Notes: generated by a model from the letters alone, not told the origin. A DNA stretch of 64,000 nucleotides from Streptomyces sp. NBC_01335 (GCF_035953295.1 NZ_CP108370.1:620001-684000), one strand, 5' to 3'; shown: positions 17,341 to 26,994, counted from the first letter of the stretch. Numbers and translations are program-made.

Positions 17341-18570
17341 GTGCGTACCGACATCGTCGTCCAGAACGTCGCCTCGTTCCGCATCGATCCCGCGGTGCTG
17401 GTGCGTCCGCACCGGCGCACGTGGCTGATCGCCAGTCCCGGACAGCACCAGAAACTGGTCAAGCGCCACCGCGAGGACGCCTTCTCCCGCATCGCGGTGC
17501 TGGAGGAGTTCACCGCCGACGCGCTCACCGCGTGCGTCGAGTCACTGCGGGAGACCCTGCCCGCCGCCGACCGGGACGACGTGGCGCTGCTCTGCCACGA
17601 CGAGTACTCCCTGGGAGCGGTCGCCGAGGTGCGCAGGCGGCTGGGGCTGGCAGGTGACCTGCCGGGCCAGTTGGCGCCGTTCATCGACAAGATCGCCATG
17701 AAGAGGGCCCTGGAGGGGGCCGGGGTCCGCCTGCCGCGTCACCAGGAGTGGGACGCCCGCGCCTACGCCGCCGACGCCGACCGCTACGTGGCCGGGCTCG
17801 AGGAGGCGCTGGGCTGGCCGATGTTCGTCAAGCCGCTGGACGAGTCCGGCAGCGTGGGAGCCAGGCAGCTGGACGACGCCGGCGAGCTCCGCGACTGGGC
17901 GGCGACGGCCGGCGACCGCAGGTACGAGGTGGACGAGTTCCTCCGGGGCGTCCTCTACCACGTGGACACCGCCGTCGACGGCGGAGCGGTCGTGCACGTG
18001 GAGGCCAACGCCTACCTGCACCCCTGCTACGACTACGTCCACGGGAAGGTGTGCGCGAGCCACACCCTCCCCGAGGACCTCCCCGTCCGCGCGTCGCTCC
18101 TCGCGTTCAACCGCCGTGTTCTGGATGCACTCCCGGACAAGCCGTCCCACGGCGTCTACCACCACGAGATCTATCGACGTCCCGACGGCGAACTGGTGTT
18201 CCTGGAGATCGCCGCCCGGGCGCCGGCCGCCCTGGTGCCCTCCACGAGCCGTATCCGCCGGGGACTCGACATCGAGGAGGCGCACTTCCGGCTCCAGCGC
18301 GGGGAGGACCTGCCCGGCAGCGAGGGCGTCGGGCCGCACGCCGCCTGGGTCTACTTCCCCAAGGTCGAGGGGCGGGTGCGCGAACTGCGCCGGGCCACGC
18401 TGCTCAGCGACCACCACTGGCAGTGGAACGTGGAGACCGGGCAGACCACCGAGGCTCCCGAGGACATCCGCGACTTCGCCGCCAGTGTGCTGCTGTGGAA
18501 CGAGGACTTCGACGTCCTTCTCCAGGATCTGTCGACCCTGGATTCCCACACGGCCGTCGTGACCGACTGA
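17341..18570 (+). CDS. ATP-grasp ligase (peptide/amino-acid ligase type)
   Basis: 409-aa ATP-grasp enzyme. The ATP-binding Lys strand is WPMFVKPLDESGS (about 160-172), the E-x-F segment is YEVDEFLRG, and the metal-binding end of the fold is VFLEIAARAPAA (about 285). It should activate a carboxylate as acyl phosphate and form an amide. The GTG start lies 3 nt after the peptide stop, so translation is coupled and the peptide is the likely partner. A small GC hairpin follows the gene (18577-18599), with 165 nt before the next gene. Confidence 0.82.
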   Translation: MRTDIVVQNVASFRIDPAVLVRPHRRTWLIASPGQHQKLVKRHREDAFSRIAVLEEFTADALTACVESLRETLPAADRDDVALLCHDEYSLGAVAEVRRRLGLAGDLPGQLAPFIDKIAMKRALEGAGVRLPRHQEWDARAYAADADRYVAGLEEALGWPMFVKPLDESGSVGARQLDDAGELRDWAATAGDRRYEVDEFLRGVLYHVDTAVDGGAVVHVEANAYLHPCYDYVHGKVCASHTLPEDLPVRASLLAFNRRVLDALPDKPSHGVYHHEIYRRPDGELVFLEIAARAPAALVPSTSRIRRGLDIEEAHFRLQRGEDLPGSEGVGPHAAWVYFPKVEGRVRELRRATLLSDHHWQWNVETGQTTEAPEDIRDFAASVLLWNEDFDVLLQDLSTLDSHTAVVTD

Positions 18571-18735
18571 ACCTCCCGGCGCCGCTCCCGGCGGCGCCGT
18601 CCCACGCCGTCGGGCTCCCCCGGCCGTGCCGGGGCGTACGACCGCTCCGTGGCCCCCGTCCGACGTGCCACCCACCCCTGTTCCCCTGTTCCGCCCGTGC
18701 CACGGCACCGGCATGCCCTGATGGAAGGACGTTCC

Positions 18736-19734
18736 ATGCGACAGATCGACTACGACTTCATCTTCACCGACGCCGAGCGCGACGCCCTGCGCGAGGTCCT
18801 CCTGGAGATCGCCACCAACCCCTACGGCGACTTCGAGAGCTACATCGCCGACGTGTCCCGGCTCCGGAGCGACCAGCGGCTCGGCTCCCGCTTCACCGAC
18901 TTCTGCGAGATGTCGATGCTCCGCGACTTCTCGAAGGCGCCGCTGGTGGTCATCGGCAACGCCCCCATCGACCTCGACCTGCCCCGGTTCGGCTCGGCGG
19001 ACCCGGTGCACGAGAAGTACCGTCTGAAGAAGACCTTCGTCGCCGAGGGCTTCCTCGCGGCCTACGGGGTCCTGACCGGCACGGAGATCATCGGGCACCT
19101 CAGCGTCAACGAGGGCGACTTCTTCCACGACATCTATCCCAAGGAGTCGATGTTCGACTCCCAGTCGCAGAAGACGCTGGGGACCCTCAAGTTCCACCGG
19201 GACTTCGCCAACCACTTCGTGAGCCCCGATTTCGTCAACACACTGACCCTGCGGGACACGCCCACGAACGAGGTGTACTCGACCTTCACCGTGACCGTCC
19301 ACGCGCTGGACGAGCTCAGTGACGGCGACCGCGAGATCCTGGCCCAGCCCCGGTTCCACACCCCCTTCGACGACGTCTCCACCCGGCAGGGCGACGTGCT
19401 GGGCAACCGCCGCGCCCAGAACCACGCCGTCATCAACACGGACGAGGGTGCCCGCGTCTTCGAGGACCGCACCCGCGGCCTGGACGAGGAGGCGCAGGCG
19501 GTCCTGGACCGCTTCGTGGCCGCTCTGCACAGCCGCAAGCAGATGCGGGTGTCCAGGCCCGGCGACTCGGTCACCTTCTCCAACCGGGACGTCATCCACG
19601 GCCGGGAGGTGAACGCCATCCACGACCTCGACGGCCTCAAGCAGCGCTGGCTCATGAAGACGCACAACGTCTACACCCGCAAGGCGTTCGAGGAGTTCTT
19701 CCTCGGCGACCGCTACGGCGTGGTCAACGGCTGA
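18736..19734 (+). CDS. Fe(II)/2-oxoglutarate oxygenase, clavaminate synthase-like
   Basis: 332-aa TauD/clavaminate-synthase-like oxygenase. Iron ligands are seen in TLKFHRDFANHF (HxD, about 155) and NRDVIHGREVN (distal His, about 283). The 2-oxoglutarate Arg is in LKQRWLMKTH. The general layout resembles amino-acid beta-hydroxylases such as VioC/AsnO. The substrate may be a free amino acid, a carrier-bound residue or the peptide. ATG 18736 is preferred because GGAAGGA is spaced correctly; an ATG five codons upstream lacks a site. Confidence 0.85.
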   Translation: MRQIDYDFIFTDAERDALREVLLEIATNPYGDFESYIADVSRLRSDQRLGSRFTDFCEMSMLRDFSKAPLVVIGNAPIDLDLPRFGSADPVHEKYRLKKTFVAEGFLAAYGVLTGTEIIGHLSVNEGDFFHDIYPKESMFDSQSQKTLGTLKFHRDFANHFVSPDFVNTLTLRDTPTNEVYSTFTVTVHALDELSDGDREILAQPRFHTPFDDVSTRQGDVLGNRRAQNHAVINTDEGARVFEDRTRGLDEEAQAVLDRFVAALHSRKQMRVSRPGDSVTFSNRDVIHGREVNAIHDLDGLKQRWLMKTHNVYTRKAFEEFFLGDRYGVVNG

Positions 19735-19739
19735 TTCTC

Positions 19740-20477
19740 ATGATCATCATTACGGGTGCCGGCCAAGGCATCGGGGCCGCGATCGCCCGTCGTGCCGCGG
19801 CGCTGGACCGACCGGTGTGCGTCAACTACCGGTCCAGCGCCGCGGGCGCCGAGCAGGTCGTCCGCGACCTCGGGGAAGCGGGCGTCGAAGCTCTGGCCGT
19901 ACAAGCGGACGTCACCGAGGAGGACGAGGTCGAACGCCTCTTCGCCACCGCGGTGGAGAAGCTCGGCCCGCTCACCGCCGTCGTCAACAACGCGGGCGTC
20001 ACCGGGGGTCTGGGCCGGGTCGTCGATCTGGACATCCGGCAGCTGGACGTCGCCTACCGGGCCGTCCTGCGCAGCGTGGTGCTGTGCACCCGCGAGGGCC
20101 TGCGGTACATGTCCCGCGGTCGAGGCGGCCGGGGAGGCTGCGTCCTCAACATCTCGTCCACCGGTGCCCGCACCGGCGGCGGCCACGAGTGGGTGCACTA
20201 CGCCGCTCTCAAGGCCGCCGTCAACACCCACACCTGGGGCACCGCCCAGGAGGTGGCGGCGGAGGGCGTCCGCGTCAACGCGGTTGCCCCCGGACTGATC
20301 GAAACCGGCCTCCACCTGGCCAACGGAGTCCCCGACCGCCCCGAGCGCCTGCGGACGTCCGTGCCCATGGGCCGTATCGGCACCCCCGAGGAAGTCGCCG
20401 AAGCCGCGGTGTTCCTGCTCTCCCCGAGCGCCTCGTACGTCACCGGTTCCGTCCTGGAGGTGGGCGGCGGCCGTTGA
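19740..20477 (+). CDS. SDR oxidoreductase, FabG-like
   Basis: 245-aa short-chain dehydrogenase. The cofactor motif is TGAGQGIGAAI (about 5), followed by NNAGVTGG. Catalytic Ser and Tyr-x-x-x-Lys are in NISSTGARTGG and VHYAALKAA. The C-terminus VTGSVLEVGGGR is typical for FabG relatives. A likely job is reducing the beta-keto group made by the KAS III encoded downstream. The start is 5 nt after the oxygenase stop. Confidence 0.87.
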   Translation: MIIITGAGQGIGAAIARRAAALDRPVCVNYRSSAAGAEQVVRDLGEAGVEALAVQADVTEEDEVERLFATAVEKLGPLTAVVNNAGVTGGLGRVVDLDIRQLDVAYRAVLRSVVLCTREGLRYMSRGRGGRGGCVLNISSTGARTGGGHEWVHYAALKAAVNTHTWGTAQEVAAEGVRVNAVAPGLIETGLHLANGVPDRPERLRTSVPMGRIGTPEEVAEAAVFLLSPSASYVTGSVLEVGGGR

Positions 20478-20525
20478 GCCCCGCCCCCACACCCCGATCG
20501 TCCCGTCCACGGAGGAATTCCTTTC

Positions 20526-21866
20526 ATGCCCGAAGCGATCTCGCACATGCTCGAACCGCACAGCGCCCTCTACCTCGACACCCGGCCTCATGTGATCACG
20601 GAGGGATCCGGCATCGAAGTACGCGACGAGGACGGGCAGTCGTTCATCGACGGCGTGGCCGGCCTGTGGAGCGTCACCCTCGGCTACAGCGAGCCGCGCC
20701 TGGTGGAGGCGGCCACCCGGCAGATGAACAAACTCCCCTTCTACGGCTCGTTCAACCACCGCACCAACGACGTGGCGCTCGCCCTGGCCTCCGACATCGT
20801 GGACATCGCGCCCATCCCCATGGGCAAGGTGTTCTTCGGCAACTCCGGTTCGGACGCCAACGACAGCGCGATGAAGTTCGCCCGCTACTACCACTGGTCC
20901 CAGGGCCGGCCGGAGCGCCGCAAGATCATCTCGCACAGCTGCGGCTACCACGGCACCACTCTCGCCGCCGGTTCGGCCACCGGGCTCCCGCACATCCACC
21001 ACGGCTTCGGCCTGGACACGGGCGACTTCCTCTCGGCCCACTGCCCCAACCCCCTGCACCCCTCCTCGCAGGGCCTCACCGACGCCGAGCAGGTCGACTG
21101 GCTGATGGAGGACCTGGAGAACCTCATCGAGGAGGCCGGCCCGGAGACGGTGGCGGCCTTCCTCTCCGAACCCGTTCTCGGAGCGGGCGGCCTGATCATC
21201 CCGCCGGCCGGGTACTTCGCCCGCCTCCAGGAGGTCCTGGACCGGTACGGCATCCTGTTCATCGCGGACGAGGTCATCACCGGCTACGGCCGCACCGGAT
21301 CGATGTTCGCCACCACGGAGTTCGGCCTGACCCCGGACATCATCACCACGGCCAAGGGGCTGTCCTCCTCCTATCTGCCGATCTCCGCCACGCTCGTCGG
21401 TGAGCGCGTCAGCGCCGCCCTCGCCGAAGGCAGCAGGCAGATCGGCACCTTCGGCCACGGCTTCACCTACTCGGGCCATCCCGTCCCGGCCGCCGTCGCC
21501 CGCGAGACGCTCGCCATCCTGCGCGAGCGCGACATCCCGGGCCACGTGCGGGAGGTCGCACCCCGCCTCGCCCGCGGGCTGGACAAGTTCCGCGGCGACG
21601 AGGCGGTCCGTGACGTACGGGGTCACGGGCTGCTGGGCGGCGTCGAGTTCGACCCGGCCGCCGTCGGACAGGAGCCCGGACAGTTCGGCCAGGCCGTCCT
21701 CCGGGCGGCGAAGGAGCGCGGACTCCTCCTGCGCGCCATGGGGGACACCGTGGTCTTCGCGCCCCCGCTGATCATCACCGGTGAGCAGATCGACGACCTG
21801 ATGGAGCGCTTCACCGCCGCGTACCACGACGCAGTCGACTCCCCCCGCCTGCAGCAGGCGGCCTGA
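20526..21866 (+). CDS. Class III PLP aminotransferase
   Basis: 446-aa omega-aminotransferase-like protein. Motifs include GVAGLWSVTLGYS, FFGNSGSDANDSAMK and LFIADEVITGYGRTG. The PLP Lys is in ITTAKGLSSSYLP (about 281). Family members transfer amino groups to aldehydes or beta-/omega-keto acids. Next to KAS III and SDR genes it could install a beta-amino group on a short acyl chain (inference). A strong GGAGGAA site precedes the ATG. Confidence 0.88.
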   Translation: MPEAISHMLEPHSALYLDTRPHVITEGSGIEVRDEDGQSFIDGVAGLWSVTLGYSEPRLVEAATRQMNKLPFYGSFNHRTNDVALALASDIVDIAPIPMGKVFFGNSGSDANDSAMKFARYYHWSQGRPERRKIISHSCGYHGTTLAAGSATGLPHIHHGFGLDTGDFLSAHCPNPLHPSSQGLTDAEQVDWLMEDLENLIEEAGPETVAAFLSEPVLGAGGLIIPPAGYFARLQEVLDRYGILFIADEVITGYGRTGSMFATTEFGLTPDIITTAKGLSSSYLPISATLVGERVSAALAEGSRQIGTFGHGFTYSGHPVPAAVARETLAILRERDIPGHVREVAPRLARGLDKFRGDEAVRDVRGHGLLGGVEFDPAAVGQEPGQFGQAVLRAAKERGLLLRAMGDTVVFAPPLIITGEQIDDLMERFTAAYHDAVDSPRLQQAA

Positions 21867-21882
21867 CACCGAGGAGCGCCCG

Positions 21883-22866
21883 ATGGCCATCGGCATCGTC
21901 GCCACCGGCTCGTACCTGCCCGACCACATCGTCACCAACGACGACCTCGCCCGGACCGTGGACACCTCGGACACCTGGATCACCTCCAGGACGGGCATCC
22001 GCGAGCGCCGCAGAGCGCACGAGGACCAGAGCACCTCCGACCTCGGCCGTCTGGCCGCCCTGGCCGCACTGCGGGACCACGACATCGCGGCGGAGCAGTT
22101 GGACGCGCTGGTCGTGGCCACCAGTTCGCCGGACCAGATCCAGCCCTCCACCGCCTGCAACCTGCACGCGGGAATGGGCCTGCACCAGATACCCGCGTTC
22201 GACGTCGGGGCCGTGTGCAGCGGCTTCGTCTACGCCACCGCCGCGGCGGCGGGACTGATGAACACCTTCTCGCAGTACAACCACGTGATGGTCGTCGGGT
22301 GCGAGGCGTACAGCCGCGTACTGGACTACGAGGACCGCGGCACCTGCGTCTTCTTCGGGGACGGGGCCGGAGCGGCCGTCCTCGGGAAGGTCCCCGACGG
22401 ATACGGCATCCTCGGCTGCGACCTGATCGCCGACAGCACCCGGCTCGACGTGGTCGGCATCCCGGCCGGCGGCACCCGCGAACCGGCCGACGAGCGCACC
22501 GTCGCGGAACGGCGCCACTACTTCCGCATGGACGGGCGCCGGGTGTGGGACTTCGCCACCCAGGCCGTCCCGCAGGTGGTCAAGGGGGCCCTCACCGCCG
22601 CCGGCCTCGACGTCGACGACGTCGACCTCCTCATCACCCACCAGGCCAACGCCCGCCTCATCGAGGAGTGCGCCGACCGCTGCGGTGTGCCGATGGACCG
22701 GGTCCCGACGACGGTGGGCCGCTACGGCAACACGGCCGCCGCCTCCGTGCCCATCACCCTCGACGAGGCCGCGGCGGACGGACGGCTGCACCGCGGCGAC
22801 GTCGTCGTCCTGGCCGCTGTCGGCGGCGGGATGACCGCGGGCGCCCTCGTCATGCGCTGGTACTGA
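21883..22866 (+). CDS. Ketoacyl-ACP synthase III (FabH-like)
   Basis: 327-aa KAS III with an intact triad: Cys in DVGAVCSGFVYA (about 112), His in LLITHQANARLIEE (about 248) and Asn in GRYGNTAAASVP. It should condense an acyl-CoA starter with a malonyl unit, or act as an acyltransferase, as some pathway-specific KAS III enzymes do. No dedicated ACP gene is visible in the operon, so it may borrow a carrier or use CoA esters. Confidence 0.9.
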   Translation: MAIGIVATGSYLPDHIVTNDDLARTVDTSDTWITSRTGIRERRRAHEDQSTSDLGRLAALAALRDHDIAAEQLDALVVATSSPDQIQPSTACNLHAGMGLHQIPAFDVGAVCSGFVYATAAAAGLMNTFSQYNHVMVVGCEAYSRVLDYEDRGTCVFFGDGAGAAVLGKVPDGYGILGCDLIADSTRLDVVGIPAGGTREPADERTVAERRHYFRMDGRRVWDFATQAVPQVVKGALTAAGLDVDDVDLLITHQANARLIEECADRCGVPMDRVPTTVGRYGNTAAASVPITLDEAAADGRLHRGDVVVLAAVGGGMTAGALVMRWY

Positions 22867-22908
22867 CTCGCCGCCCCACCCACCCCCTCACCCTGGAGAC
22901 CACCTCTC

Positions 22909-24099
22909 ATGACCGCCCCCGCCATGGCCCACGCAGGCCTGGCCACCCCGCAGCACGACGCTCCCGTCCCCGCGGCCCTCCCGCACGACGACTCGTTCGC
23001 CGAATTCGCCCGGACCCACGTCGCCCGCAGGGCCGACGCCGCCTACGAGGCTGAGATCCTGGACCGCCTGTCCTGGCAGCGCCTGGCCGACCTCGGCCTG
23101 TGGCGCATAGGCGTCCCCGAGCGGCTGGGCGGCGTCGGAGGCACCTGGGCGGACCTGGCGGAGCACGTCGCCGACATCGCCCGCGACGGCGAGGACCTGG
23201 GCTTCGTACTCTCCCTCATCGCGCACGCAGGGCTCGTACGGGCCCTGGTGGAGCACGGCAACGACTTCCACCACCGTTCGGTGCTCCCGCAGTTGATGAA
23301 GGGGGCGGTCGGAGCGACCGCCCTGACCGAACCCCACGGCGGTTCCGACGTCGCCCGCACCCGCACCGTCGCCACCCGCACCGCCGACGGCTGGACGCTG
23401 AACGGCAAGAAGGACCACATCACCAACGCGCCCGTCGCCGACCGGGCCCTCGTCCTCGGCCGCGTCCCCGACCTCGGGCGGCGCGACATCACCCTGTTCC
23501 TGGTCAACCTCCACAGCCCCGGGGTCCGGCGCGGACCTGCGGAGGAACTCCTCGGCCTGCGGTCCAGCCCCACCGGCGCCATCGAACTCCACGACGTGGC
23601 CCTGCCCGAGCCCGCGGTACTCGGCGTACCCGGCGAAGGCCTGCGGACCCTCTACGACATCATCGGCTTCGACCGCGCCCTCTACGGCCTGGTCATCGCG
23701 GCCTTCCTCGAACCTCAGCTCGACGAGGCGGTCGACTTCGCCCGCCGGCGTGAGGCGTTCGGCACGCCGATCCTCGACCACCAGTACGTCCAGGGGCGCA
23801 TCACCGACATCAGGATCACCATCGAGATCGCCAGGGCCACCGCCCGGGCCGGCATCGACGCTCTGGTGGCCGGCGACCCCCAGGCCTCCCTGCGGTGCTC
23901 CGTCGCCAAGCTCGTGGGATCGGAAGGGCTGGTCGAGGCGGCGCAGAACCTGATGCGTCTGCACGGGCACGCGGGGTACACGCGTGGTGCCCGGACACGC
24001 GTCGTCCAGGACGCGCTCGGCACCCTCATCGCCGGGGGCACCAGCGAGATGCAGCGCAAGAACATCCTCAACCAGATGCTGGCGCACCACCCGGGATGA
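22909..24099 (+). CDS. Acyl-CoA dehydrogenase family flavoprotein
   Basis: 396-aa flavoenzyme with ACAD N-terminal, middle (VGATALTEPHGGSDVARTRT) and C-terminal domains ending GGTSEMQRKNILNQM. The position of the usual catalytic Glu (YEGTSE) reads AGGTSE; many actinobacterial FadE relatives lack it there, so activity may depend on another base. A role in oxidising a carrier- or CoA-bound acyl chain is likely. It is spaced 42 nt from the KAS III gene. Confidence 0.87.
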   Translation: MTAPAMAHAGLATPQHDAPVPAALPHDDSFAEFARTHVARRADAAYEAEILDRLSWQRLADLGLWRIGVPERLGGVGGTWADLAEHVADIARDGEDLGFVLSLIAHAGLVRALVEHGNDFHHRSVLPQLMKGAVGATALTEPHGGSDVARTRTVATRTADGWTLNGKKDHITNAPVADRALVLGRVPDLGRRDITLFLVNLHSPGVRRGPAEELLGLRSSPTGAIELHDVALPEPAVLGVPGEGLRTLYDIIGFDRALYGLVIAAFLEPQLDEAVDFARRREAFGTPILDHQYVQGRITDIRITIEIARATARAGIDALVAGDPQASLRCSVAKLVGSEGLVEAAQNLMRLHGHAGYTRGARTRVVQDALGTLIAGGTSEMQRKNILNQMLAHHPG

Positions 24100-24145
24100 C
24101 CCCGGCGCCCCGCTCCCCGTGGACGCCTCTCCGAGTGAGGAAGAC

Positions 24146-25414
24146 ATGACCGCGACCCCGACGGCACCCGCCGCCCCGTCCGCGCCCCGGCTCGGGCGGC
24201 CCTTCCTCTGGTTGTGGAACGCCTGCGCGGGATCGAACCTGGCGGACGGCGTCTACCAGGTGGCGCTGCCGGTCACCGCCGTCCATCTGGGCGGCGGTGC
24301 CGGCGGCGTGGCGGTGGTGGCCGTGATGGCGCGCCTTCCGTGGCTGCTGTTCGCCCTCTTCTCCGGGGTCCTGGTCGACCGCTTCGACGAGCGGCGGCTG
24401 ATGCGGATCGTCAACTCCGCACGCGTCGTGGTCCTCGGCGCCACCGCGCTGGCTCTGCTGCTGGACCGGGCGGACATCGCGCTGCTCGCGACGGCGGCCT
24501 TCCTCCTCGGCATCGGTGAGACCGTCTTCGACACCGCCTTCCACACCACCACCCCCAGCCTCGTGCCGGCCTCCCTGCTGGAACGCGCCAACTCCCGTCT
24601 CCAGGCGGCGGAGATCACCACCAACCAGATGGCCGGCCCCTCCGTCGGCGGCCTCCTGCTGGGCCTGTCCGCGAGCCTCGCCTTCGGGACCACGGCCGCC
24701 CTCTATCTCGCCACCGTCCTCCTCCTCATGGCCCTGCCGGCCGTGCCGGGCCGATCCGGACAGGAGAGTCCGGCCTCCGCCGCACCCGGAGGAAGCGGCG
24801 TCCTGGCCGACATCCGGACCGGGCTGCGGTTCCTCTTCGGCGACACCACGCTGACCGTCTACGCCGTGGGCGTGGGCGCCCTGAACATCGCGTGGGCGGC
24901 CGTGTACGCCGCGCTCCCCCTCCTGGCCCTGCCACCCGGTCCGCTGGGACTCGGCAGCACCGCCTACGGGTCCCTCCTGATGGTGGCCGGCGTCAGCGGT
25001 CTCGTCGTGGGGCTCCTGGCTCCGCTCGCCACGTCCCGGCTCGGAAACGGCGTCTGCATGGCTCTGGGCCTGGCGGGGATGAGTGTCGGCTTCGCCCTGC
25101 CGGGGATCCGTCCCACTCCGCTCGTCCTCGGCCTCGGCCTCGGCTGCACGGGGCTGCTCATCCTCGTCAACGTGATCACGGTGTCCTACCGCCAACGTGC
25201 CGTTCCCCACGAGCTCCTCGGCCGTGTCACGTCCGCGTACCGGCTGATCGCCTTCGGCTGTCTCCCCCTGGGATCCGCACTCGCCGGAGTCGTCGGTTCC
25301 CACTACGGGCCCCGGGCCGTCCTCGTCCTCGCCGGCTGCATCGTGCTCGCGGCGGCCCTCCCCATGACCCTGTCCGCACGCTCCTCCGCACCCCCCGCCC
25401 CGGAGACCACGTGA
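24146..25414 (+). CDS. MFS transporter
   Basis: 422-aa major facilitator with about 12 membrane segments. Loop 2-3 carries the MFS signature as GVLVDRFDERRLM. It starts with a Pro/Ala-rich cytoplasmic tail. As the only transporter in the operon it is the likely exporter and self-resistance protein for the product. The ATG follows GAGGAA. The stop overlaps the acyltransferase start (GTGA). Confidence 0.88.
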   Translation: MTATPTAPAAPSAPRLGRPFLWLWNACAGSNLADGVYQVALPVTAVHLGGGAGGVAVVAVMARLPWLLFALFSGVLVDRFDERRLMRIVNSARVVVLGATALALLLDRADIALLATAAFLLGIGETVFDTAFHTTTPSLVPASLLERANSRLQAAEITTNQMAGPSVGGLLLGLSASLAFGTTAALYLATVLLLMALPAVPGRSGQESPASAAPGGSGVLADIRTGLRFLFGDTTLTVYAVGVGALNIAWAAVYAALPLLALPPGPLGLGSTAYGSLLMVAGVSGLVVGLLAPLATSRLGNGVCMALGLAGMSVGFALPGIRPTPLVLGLGLGCTGLLILVNVITVSYRQRAVPHELLGRVTSAYRLIAFGCLPLGSALAGVVGSHYGPRAVLVLAGCIVLAAALPMTLSARSSAPPAPETT

Positions 25415-26559
25415 CCCTCGTCCGAGAACCCGCCGTCCTCACCGGCACCCACATCACCCCCGGCCCGACGGCCCGCACGCTCGACCACCCGCTCGTGCGC
25501 CAGTGCCCCCATCTCTACTGCAGCCCGCCGTGGCTCCTGGTCGAGGACCGGGCCCACCCCGGTCCGGCCTTCCACACCTGGGTCGAGGGCGAGGACTTCG
25601 CCGCGTACGCCCCTTCCTACGGTTTCGACGCCACGAGCAACCCCTGGCCCTTCGCCCGGCCCGACCTGTTCCTGGCGGACGGCGCCGAGGGAGAGGACCC
25701 CGGCCCGCTGCTGCCGGCGTTCACCATCGGTGGCCGGCGCCCCGGGCACAGCAGGTTCCACACGGCCGGCCCCGCCTGGAAGCGCCCGCAGGCCCTGACC
25801 CGGCTCCTCGGCGCCGCGGCCGAGCACGCGGCGGAGCGTGGCGCCTCCTGTCTGGCCGCGCTCTACTGCTCGCCCGAGGACGCCGACCTCCGGGCGGCGT
25901 TCCTGGCCCACGGCGGTGTCCGGTTCCCCTCCCACGGAACCAACGTGCTCGGCCTGCCCGGCGACGGCTTCGAGGACTGGATGGCGTCACTGCCCCGCAA
26001 GCAGCGGGCGAAGGAGAAGGCGGACCTGCGCAAACTGCGTGAGGCGGAGGTCGAGTTCGAGGTCTCCCCCCTCCGCGAGGCGGACCTCGAATGGATCGTC
26101 CCCCTGGAACTGGGCCTGTACGGCAAGCACGGCCACGCGTACGCCGTCGAGGAGGCCGCCGGCCTGCACCGTGCCTACCTCGACCACCTCGGCGCCGACG
26201 CCCTGGTCGTACGGGCCCGTCGCGACGGCACGTACGTGGGCTTCACCTCCCTGGTGCGCCGCGGCTCGCAGGCGTACGTCCGCCAGGCCGGCTTCGACCC
26301 CGAAGGCTGTGCCGACGCACCGGTGTACTTCGGCGCGGCCCTGCACGAGCCCATCCGTTGGGCCTACGGGCACGGTGTGCGCCGCCTCGACCTCTCGATC
26401 ACCGCGGACGCCACGAAGCAGCGTCGCGGTGCGCGGACCCGGCCGCGCGAGGCCTGGTTCGTCCCGCTCGACGACGCCGCGCGACAGCACCTGCACGACC
26501 TCCGGGAACGACGTGACCGGAGCCCGCTCACCCCTCCCACACCCAAGGACCCCACATGA
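25411..26559 (+). CDS. GNAT-fold acyltransferase (Acetyltransf_6/FemAB-like)
   Basis: 382-aa protein. The C-terminal half (about 170-350) has GNAT/FemAB features: RKQRAKEKADLRKLREAEVE, VVRARRDGTYVGFTSLVRRG and YFGAALHEPIRWAYGHGVRRL. The N-terminal half is a related but degenerate domain. Such enzymes transfer acyl or aminoacyl groups to amines. In this operon it could join the KAS III-derived acyl unit to the peptide or amino acid (inference). Start and stop both overlap neighbours by 4 nt. Confidence 0.7.
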   Translation: MTLVREPAVLTGTHITPGPTARTLDHPLVRQCPHLYCSPPWLLVEDRAHPGPAFHTWVEGEDFAAYAPSYGFDATSNPWPFARPDLFLADGAEGEDPGPLLPAFTIGGRRPGHSRFHTAGPAWKRPQALTRLLGAAAEHAAERGASCLAALYCSPEDADLRAAFLAHGGVRFPSHGTNVLGLPGDGFEDWMASLPRKQRAKEKADLRKLREAEVEFEVSPLREADLEWIVPLELGLYGKHGHAYAVEEAAGLHRAYLDHLGADALVVRARRDGTYVGFTSLVRRGSQAYVRQAGFDPEGCADAPVYFGAALHEPIRWAYGHGVRRLDLSITADATKQRRGARTRPREAWFVPLDDAARQHLHDLRERRDRSPLTPPTPKDPT

Positions 26560-26981
26560 CCACGCCTTCCGCACCCGAACCCGTCCTCGCCGGCATCGAC
26601 TCCCTCGTGGGGTCGAGCGCGGAGCTCGTCCACCGGGTCACCGTCCGGGACGCCGCCACCAACTGGGGCAACGACCTGCCGGTGCTCGCCACCCCGGTCC
26701 TGCTGTGGCTCAGCGAGATCGCCGCGATGAAGGTGGTCGAAACCGCCGTCCCCGAGGGGGACATGACGGTCGGGCTGGCCCACGACTCGGCGCACCTCGC
26801 GCCGACGCCCGTCGGTGACGACGTCACCGTCCGCGCCACCCTGACCCGGGCGGACGACCGCAAGCTCACCTTCGACGTGGAGGCCCGCGACTCCCACGGA
26901 TCCGTCTTGCGCGGACACCACACCCGGGCCCTGATCGACCGGGCACGGTTCACCGACAGGCTCAGCCGGCGCACGGCCTGA
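26556..26981 (+). CDS. Hotdog-fold thioesterase, FlK-like
   Basis: 141-aa single hotdog domain resembling fluoroacetyl-CoA thioesterase and related YbgC-type enzymes. It has LLWLSEIAAMKVVET in the central helix, GLAHDSAHLAPTPVGDDVTVRATL, and a RALIDRARFTDRL end. It probably releases or edits acyl-CoA intermediates of the pathway. Last gene of the operon, overlapping the acyltransferase by ATGA. Confidence 0.78.
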   Translation: MTTPSAPEPVLAGIDSLVGSSAELVHRVTVRDAATNWGNDLPVLATPVLLWLSEIAAMKVVETAVPEGDMTVGLAHDSAHLAPTPVGDDVTVRATLTRADDRKLTFDVEARDSHGSVLRGHHTRALIDRARFTDRLSRRTA

Positions 26982-26994
26982 ACGAGTGCCCCGC

